Part shown: one piece after another, positions 59,257 through 64,000 of the stretch | How positions within the stretch are numbered: the first letter of the stretch is position 1 | Layout: each line of letters starts with the position of its first letter | From: Actinacidiphila paucisporea | GTDB lineage: Bacteria > Actinomycetota > Actinomycetes > Streptomycetales > Streptomycetaceae | Assembly (NCBI RefSeq): GCF_900142575.1 | Contig: NZ_FRBI01000002.1 | Location: forward strand, 372,001 to 436,000 | Reading direction: 5' to 3' | DNA length: 64,000 bases | Made by a program: the position numbers and the translations under genes | The notes under the pieces: generated by a model | Databases searched by the model: none | The model's input: only the letters and a program-made list of their open reading frames with translations | What the model was told of the DNA's origin: nothing

Positions 59257-59948
59257 CCACACCCGAGCCGATCCGGGTGCTGCTCGCCGACGACCAGCGG
59301 CTCGTACGCGCCGCCTTCGCGATGCTGATCGAGTCGGCCCGCGACATGGCGGTGGTCGGCCAGGCGGGCAACGGCGTGGAGGCGGTCGAGGGGGCCCGCA
59401 GCGCCCGGGCCGACGTCATCGTCATGGACATCCGCATGCCGGAGATGGACGGTATCGAGGCCACTCGGCGGATCGCCGCGGACGACGACCTCGCCGGAGT
59501 GAGGGTCCTGGTGCTGAGCACCTATGACGACGACGAGCACGTGGTGGCGGCGCTGCGCGCGGGCGCGTCCGGCTTCATGGTCAAGGACACCAGGCCCGCG
59601 GAACTGCTGGACGCGATCCGCACGGTCGCGGCCGGCGACTCGCTGCTCTCGCCCGGGCCGACCGCCCGGCTGATCGCCCGGGTGCTGCGGCTGCCCGACC
59701 GCCCGCCGGTCAGCACCGCCCCCGGCGCGGGTCGGCTGGCCGGCCTGTCGGACCGGGAGCGGGAGGTGCTGACCCTGGTCGGCCGCGGGCTGAACAACGC
59801 GGAGGCGGGCGAGGCGCTGGGCCTGAGCCCGCTCACCGCCAAGACCCATGTGAGCCGGATCATGGGCAAGATCGGCGCCCGCGACCGGGCCCAACTGGTC
59901 ATCGCGGCCTACGAGTCAGGCCTGGTGGCGCCCGGCGCTGAGCGCTGA
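59253..59948 (+). CDS. NarL/FixJ-family response regulator
   Basis: A 231-aa regulator. Receiver domain with phosphoacceptor D59 in VIVMDIRMP, conserved Thr/Lys in STYDDDE and VKDT. C-terminal LuxR-type HTH SDREREVLTLVGRGLNNAEAGEALGLSPLTAKTHVSRIMGKIG. Partner of the preceding sensor kinase (ATGA overlap). Its own promoter region has a 16-bp palindrome it may bind. Target genes unknown. Confidence 0.93.
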
Positions 59949-60005
59949 GCCCGCGCGGGGACCGGCAGCGGCGGGGGACCGGCCCGCGGCGGCGCCGGCG
60001 TAGGC

Positions 60006-60011
60006 GAGAAT
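60006..60011 (+). promoter_or_regulatory. Probable -10 element of recO
   Basis: GAGAAT ends 7 nt before ATG 60019, which supports the leaderless start there over ATG 60010. Confidence 0.45.
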
Positions 60012-60018
60012 GGGCCGC

Positions 60019-60765
60019 ATGAGCCTGTTCCGCGACGACGGCATCGTGCTGCGCACCCAGAAGCTGGGTGAGGCGGACCGGATCATCACCCTGCTCACCC
60101 GGCGGCACGGCAGGGTCCGCGCGGTGGCCAGGGGGGTGCGGCGGACGAAGTCGAAGTTCGGCGCCCGCCTGGAGCCCTTCACCCACGTCGACGTGCAGTT
60201 CTTCGTCCGGGGCGGCGAGCTGGTCGGCCGCGGGCTGCCGCTGTGCACCCAGAGCGAGACGATCGCGCCCTACGGCAGCCCGATCGTGGCCGACTACGAC
60301 CGCTACACCGCGGGCACCGCGATGCTGGAGACCGCCGAGCGCTTCACCGACCACGAGGGCGAGCCGGCGGTGCAGCAGTATCTGCTGCTGGTCGGCGCCC
60401 TGCGCACGCTCGCCGCCGGCGACCACGACCCGCGGCTGGTCCTGGACGCCTTCCTGCTGCGCTCGCTGGCCGTCAACGGCTACGCGCCCAGCTTCGACGA
60501 CTGTGCGAAATGCGGGATGACCGGGCCGAACCGGTTCTTCTCGGTCGGCGCGGGAGGAGTCGTATGCGGCGAGTGCCGCGTACCGGGAAGCGTCGTACCC
60601 TCGCGGGAGGCACTGGAACTCCTCGGGGCGCTGCTCGGCGGCGACTGGGAGACCGCCGACGCCTGCGAGTCGCGGCACTGCCGCGAGGGCAGCGGGCTGG
60701 TCGCGGCCTACCTCCAGTGGCACCTGGAGCGCGGCCTGCGCTCCCTGCGGTTCGTCGAGAAATAA
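60019..60765 (+). CDS. recO: DNA repair protein RecO
   Basis: A 248-aa RecF-pathway mediator: OB-fold N-terminus ([20 protein letters not shown]), a helical middle, and a zinc finger CAKCG-N-CGEC (about residues 162-185). It helps load RecA at gaps coated with SSB. ATG 60019 gives the usual start; ATG 60010 adds only three residues. A 25-nt gap leads to uppS, so they are co-transcribed. Confidence 0.95.
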   Translation: MSLFRDDGIVLRTQKLGEADRIITLLTRRHGRVRAVARGVRRTKSKFGARLEPFTHVDVQFFVRGGELVGRGLPLCTQSETIAPYGSPIVADYDRYTAGTAMLETAERFTDHEGEPAVQQYLLLVGALRTLAAGDHDPRLVLDAFLLRSLAVNGYAPSFDDCAKCGMTGPNRFFSVGAGGVVCGECRVPGSVVPSREALELLGALLGGDWETADACESRHCREGSGLVAAYLQWHLERGLRSLRFVEK

Positions 60766-60790
60766 GTCGAGATGTAGGAGAAGTACGACC

Positions 60791-61606
60791 ATGGCACGTC
60801 GCGGGATTCTGGGCCGGAACCGGACCTCGTACCGCACGCCCGACCCGCACCCCTCGGGCGCGCAGCCGCCCAAGCTCCCCGCGGAGCTGGTGCCCAAGCA
60901 CGTCGCCGTGATCATGGACGGCAACGGCCGCTGGGCCAAGGAGCGCGGTCTGCCCCGCACCGAGGGCCACAAGGTCGGCGAGGGCGTCGTCCTCGACGTC
61001 CTCAAGGGCTGCCTGGAGATCGGCGTCAAGAACCTCTCGCTCTACGCCTTCTCCACCGAGAACTGGCGGCGCTCGCCGGACGAGGTGCGCTTCCTGATGA
61101 ATTTCAACCGGGACGTCATCCGCCGGCGCCGGGACGAGATGGACGAGCTGGGCATCCGCATCCGGTGGGTCGGGCGCATGCCGAAGATGTGGAAGTCGGT
61201 GGTCCAGGAGCTCCAGGTGGCCCAGGAGCAGACGGTCGGCAACGACGCCATGACGTTGTACTTCTGCCTGAACTACGGGGGGCGGGCGGAGATCGCGGAC
61301 GCCGCGCAGGCGATGGCGCGGGACGTGGCCGCGGGGCGGCTCGACCCCTCGAAGGTCAACGAGAAGACCTTCGCGCGCTACCTCTACTACCCGGACATGC
61401 CGGACGTGGATCTCTTCCTGCGGCCCAGCGGTGAGCAGCGCACGTCCAACTACCTGCTCTGGCAGAGCAGCTACGCCGAGCTGGTCTTCCAGGACGTCCT
61501 CTGGCCGGACTTCGACCGCCGCGACCTGTGGCGGGCCTGCCACGAATTCGCCAGCCGCGACCGCCGCTTCGGCGGCGCCCTCCCGAACGAGGACGCCACC
61601 CCCTGA
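60791..61606 (+). CDS. uppS: Isoprenyl (decaprenyl/undecaprenyl) diphosphate synthase
   Basis: A 271-aa cis-prenyltransferase that makes the polyprenyl carrier for wall polymers. MDGNGRWA (about residues 42-49) holds the catalytic Asp; EGHKVGEGV, the [12 protein letters not shown] segment and [15 protein letters not shown] follow. The start is ATG 60791 with GTAGGAGAA upstream. Length fits family members that precede zur in streptomycetes. Confidence 0.95.
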   Translation: MARRGILGRNRTSYRTPDPHPSGAQPPKLPAELVPKHVAVIMDGNGRWAKERGLPRTEGHKVGEGVVLDVLKGCLEIGVKNLSLYAFSTENWRRSPDEVRFLMNFNRDVIRRRRDEMDELGIRIRWVGRMPKMWKSVVQELQVAQEQTVGNDAMTLYFCLNYGGRAEIADAAQAMARDVAAGRLDPSKVNEKTFARYLYYPDMPDVDLFLRPSGEQRTSNYLLWQSSYAELVFQDVLWPDFDRRDLWRACHEFASRDRRFGGALPNEDATP

Positions 61607-61615
61607 CCCGGGCCA

Positions 61616-61699
61616 CGCCCCCCGGACCCGCCCCCTGCGCAAGGCAGCACGCCCCCCAGGGGCGCACCGCCTTGCGCAGGCAGTCGGGTCCGGGGCGCG
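61616..61699. terminator. Nested cruciform terminator between uppS and zur
   Basis: Two perfect 11-bp stems are nested: an outer pair 61620-61630/61685-61695 and an inner pair 61635-61645/61669-61679, with GC-rich loops. It lies between convergent genes and can act on both. Confidence 0.75.
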
Positions 61700-61709
61700 C
61701 CCGGGTACC

Positions 61710-62144
61710 TCAAGCCCGCGCGGCAGCGCAGTCGGCGCAGGTGCCGAAGATCTCCATCGTGTGGGCCACGTCCACGAAACCGTGGTCGGCGGCCACGGCG
61801 TCGGCCCAGCGCTCGACGGCGGGGCCCTCGACCTCGACGGCCTTGCCGCAGGAGCGGCAGACGAGGTGGTGGTGGTGGCCGCCGCCGGAGCAGCGGCGGT
61901 AGACGGACTCGCCCTCGCCGGTGCGGAGCACGTCGATCTCGCCGGCGTCGGCGAGGGACTGCAGGGTGCGGTAGACGGTCGTCAGGCCGACCGAGTCACC
62001 CCGGTGCTTGAGGATGTCGTGCAGGTCCTGGGCGCTGCGGAATTCGTCGACCTCTTCCAGGGCGGCCGCCACGGCGGCACGCTGGCGGGTGGCCCGGCCC
62101 GCGACCGCGGGTGCGGACGGCACGGAGTGCTTCATCGTGGTCAC
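61710..62144 (-). CDS. zur: Fur-family regulator, probable Zur (zinc uptake regulator)
   Basis: A 144-aa Fur-family protein. Winged helix TRQRAAVAAALEEVDEFRSAQDLHDILKHRGDSVGLTTVYRTLQSL, then the metal-binding GGHHHHLVCRSCGK and a second CxxC in GTCADCAA. GTG 62144 is preferred because GGAGG lies 7 nt upstream; the frame to 62186 overlaps znuB. Placed last in the znu operon, it would shut the uptake system off when zinc is sufficient. Confidence 0.9.
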   Translation of the reverse strand: MTTMKHSVPSAPAVAGRATRQRAAVAAALEEVDEFRSAQDLHDILKHRGDSVGLTTVYRTLQSLADAGEIDVLRTGEGESVYRRCSGGGHHHHLVCRSCGKAVEVEGPAVERWADAVAADHGFVDVAHTMEIFGTCADCAAARA

Positions 62145-62154
62145 CGGTGCCTCC

Positions 62155-63003
62155 TCATGACGCCCTGCGCGCCCTGACGCCCCCATTGTGCCAGCCCGCG
62201 GCCCGCAGCCGGCCTGCCGCCGCGGTGAACAGCAGGAAGACCGCCATCGAGGCGAGCACGATGCTGGAGCCGGGCGGCACGTCGACGTAGTAGGAGAAGA
62301 CGGTGCCGGACAGGGCGACGGTCACGCCGATGGCCACCGACACCGCCAGCGTCCAGGCGAAACCGCGGGTGACCTGCTGGGCGGCGGCGACCGGGATGAC
62401 CATGAGCGCGCTGACCAGCAGCAGCCCGACGGCCCGCATGGCCACCGTCACGGTGACCGCGGCGGTCACCGCGAGCAGCAGGTTGAGCGCCCGCACGGGC
62501 AGCCCGCCGACGTGGGCGAACTCCTCGTCCTGGCAGACGGCGAAGAGCTGCCTGCGCAGGCCGAGCACGACCAGCAGGACGAAGGCGGCCAGCGCGATCA
62601 TCGGCGGGATGTCCTGCGGTGAGACCGTGCTGATGGAGCCGAAGAGATACGTCGTGAGGTTGGCGTTGGAGCCGTTCGGCGCCAGGTAGATGATCATCAC
62701 GCCGCCTGACATGCCGCCGTAGAAGAGCATCGCGAGCGCGATGTCGCCGCGGGCCCTGCCGTAGGAGCGGATCAGCTCCATGCCGATGGCGCCGGCCACC
62801 GCGACGGCGACCGCCGTCCACACCGGGCTGACCTGGAGCAGGAAGCCGAGCGCGACGCCGGTGAGGGCGACGTGGCCGATGCCGTCGCCCATGATCGCCT
62901 GCCGCCGCTGGACCAGGAAGATGCCGACCGCGGGGGCGGTGACGCCGACCAGCAGCGCGGCGAGCAGGGCGCGCTGCATGAAGGCGTAGGTCAGGAGGTC
63001 CAT
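62155..63003 (-). CDS. znuB: Zinc ABC transporter permease
   Basis: A 282-aa membrane permease of the ABC-3/ZnuB type with about 8-9 helices (LLAALLVGVTAPAVGIFLVQRRQAIMGDGIGHVALTGVALG near the N-terminus; GMSGGVMIIYLA; LLLVSALMVIPVAAAQ). ATG 63003. It overlaps znuC by 13 nt, and zur starts 10 nt after its stop. The partner ATPase and binding protein are upstream. Confidence 0.94.
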   Translation of the reverse strand: MDLLTYAFMQRALLAALLVGVTAPAVGIFLVQRRQAIMGDGIGHVALTGVALGFLLQVSPVWTAVAVAVAGAIGMELIRSYGRARGDIALAMLFYGGMSGGVMIIYLAPNGSNANLTTYLFGSISTVSPQDIPPMIALAAFVLLVVLGLRRQLFAVCQDEEFAHVGGLPVRALNLLLAVTAAVTVTVAMRAVGLLLVSALMVIPVAAAQQVTRGFAWTLAVSVAIGVTVALSGTVFSYYVDVPPGSSIVLASMAVFLLFTAAAGRLRAAGWHNGGVRARRAS

Positions 63004-63758
63004 CGGTCGAGGTGTCCCTTCACCGGGGCGGTCGCCGGGTCGGCGTGCGGGTGGACGTGGTCGGGCTCCAGGCCGCTCGGCGGCGGTCCGTCGTGGACGA
63101 CGCGGCCGTCGCGCAGCAGCACCGCCCGGTCGATCAGCGGCGCCAGCGGGCCCAGCTCGTGCAGCACCAGCAGCACGGTCACCCCGGCCGCGACCTGGGC
63201 GCGTACGGTCTCCGCGAGCACCTGCTGCGCGGCCAGGTCGACGCCCGCCATCGGCTCGTCCATGATCAGCAGGTCGGGTTCGGTGGCCAGGGCGCGGGCG
63301 ATCAGCACCCGCTGGTGCTGTCCGCCGGACAGCGCGTCCACCGCGTCGCGGGCCCGGTCCGCCATCCCGACCAGCTCGATCGCGCGGGCCACCGCCGCCC
63401 TGTCGGCCCGGCCCGGCGGACGCAGCCCGGTCCTGGCCAGCCGCCCGGCGGCGACCACTTCGCGTACGGTCGCGGGCACCCCGCCGGCCGCGGTGGTGCG
63501 CTGCGGTACGTAGCCGATCCTGGCCCACTGCCGGAAGCGGTCGCCGGGGGTGCCGAACAACTCCCACGTCCCGCCCGACAGGCGCACCCGGCCGACCACC
63601 GCCCGTACCGCCGTGGACTTGCCCGAACCGTTCGCGCCGAGCAGGGCCACCACCTCGCCGCGGGCCACGGCCAGGTCGATGCCGTGCAGCACCTGCCGGG
63701 CGCCCAGCGAGGCCGACGCGCCGCGCAGGCCCACCACCGTGTCCGTCGGCGCGCTCAT
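62991..63758 (-). CDS. znuC: Zinc ABC transporter ATP-binding protein
   Basis: A 255-aa ABC ATPase. Walker A GANGSGKST (about residues 41-49), Q-loop VPQR, signature LSGGQHQR, and Walker B LLIMDEP. Its C-terminus is His-rich (DHVHPHADP), as seen in some metal ABC transporters. Its ATG overlaps the znuA stop by ATGA. Powers uptake of Zn2+ (Mn2+ cannot be excluded). Confidence 0.95.
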   Translation of the reverse strand: MSAPTDTVVGLRGASASLGARQVLHGIDLAVARGEVVALLGANGSGKSTAVRAVVGRVRLSGGTWELFGTPGDRFRQWARIGYVPQRTTAAGGVPATVREVVAAGRLARTGLRPPGRADRAAVARAIELVGMADRARDAVDALSGGQHQRVLIARALATEPDLLIMDEPMAGVDLAAQQVLAETVRAQVAAGVTVLLVLHELGPLAPLIDRAVLLRDGRVVHDGPPPSGLEPDHVHPHADPATAPVKGHLDRWTS

Positions 63759-64000
63759 CAGCGACGCACCCCGAGCGCGGTCTGCAGCGCCGCGAGGTTG
63801 CTGCGCTGCACGGCGAAGTAGTCGGTGCCCCGCGACTTCGGGGTGATGCCCTCGATCGGGTCGAGCACGTCGGTGCGCAGGTGCAGGTCGCCGGCCACCG
63901 TTTTGGCGGTCTTGTCGCTGACCAGCGTCTCGAAGAAGACCGTGGTCACGTGCTCGCGCCCGGCGAGGTCGAGCAGCGCCTTCATCCGGGTGGCGCTCGG
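63758..64000 (-). CDS. znuA: Zinc ABC transporter substrate-binding protein, C-terminal part (partial)
   Basis: 81 codons run off the right edge: SATRMKALLDLAGREHVTT, FFETLVSDKTAKTVA and VLDPIEGITPKSRGTDYFAVQRSNL. They match the C-terminal lobe of ZnuA/TroA-type metal-binding proteins. It is the first gene of the znuA-znuC-znuB-zur operon. The N-terminus and any Zur box lie outside the window. Confidence 0.9.
   Translation of the reverse strand, partial: PSATRMKALLDLAGREHVTTVFFETLVSDKTAKTVAGDLHLRTDVLDPIEGITPKSRGTDYFAVQRSNLAALQTALGVRR

Overview
The window is high-GC actinobacterial DNA. GTG starts are frequent, genes often overlap by ATGA or GTGA, several genes look leaderless, and one gene carries a rare TTA codon. 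Gene content and order (leuS, comEA-comEC, holA, rpsT/lepA, hemW, hrcA-dnaJ, phoH-ybeY-CBS protein, era, leuA, recO-uppS, znu-zur) point to a Streptomyces chromosome core arm or a close relative such as Kitasatospora, Streptacidiphilus or Actinacidiphila. I see no tRNA, rRNA, CRISPR array, transposase or integrase.

Layout. 1-2.5 kb: end of an unidentified CDS, then a secreted S53 (sedolisin-type) protease. 2.5-7.4 kb: leuS behind a leucine-codon leader peptide and intrinsic terminator, a small membrane protein, and a DegV protein. 7.4-11.1 kb: comEA-comEC. 11.1-13.1 kb: an ArsR-type regulator and MFS exporter behind a 14-bp tandem operator-like array. 13.2-18.3 kb: a small conserved protein, holA, a proline-rich membrane protein, rpsT and lepA. 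18.4-23.5 kb: acyl-CoA synthetase, hemW, DUF3097 protein, metallo-beta-lactamase (MBL) protein. 23.5-28 kb: CIRCE-hrcA-dnaJ, nitronate monooxygenase and rsmE. 28-35 kb: alpha/beta hydrolase, lipoprotein, tricorn-type protease, HIT protein, RNase Z-like protein, Tat-exported acid phosphatase. 35-37.6 kb: divergent GH4 glycosidase and PfkB kinase. 37.8-44.3 kb: phoH-ybeY-CBS transporter/hemolysin, a degenerate cytidine deaminase-like protein, glnK-amtB and era. 44.3-48.2 kb: two-domain Lrp regulator, DHA2 exporter, and a secreted SLT-type wall hydrolase with a structured leader.

48.2-54.6 kb is the most accessory-looking part. It holds an APH-type kinase, a STAND ATPase with a TTA codon, a DUF397 protein with its XRE/DUF5753 regulator, and a protealysin-like M4 peptidase with an emfourin-type inhibitor. 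54.7-64 kb returns to core: leuA with leader peptide, a TerB-like protein, a NarL-type two-component system, recO-uppS, and the zinc operon znuA(partial)-znuC-znuB-zur.

Two threads run through the window. The first is RNA-level control by leucine codons at both leuS and leuA. The second is a set of short tandem repeats (7, 9, 14 and 27 bp) at gene borders, plus dispersed GC-rich repeat families: a GCGCGGGGAACTGCGCG element in inverted pairs and a CCCGGCGAYTGAGG element. Coordinates and motifs were read by eye from the sequence. Family assignments rest on motif recognition, not on database searches.
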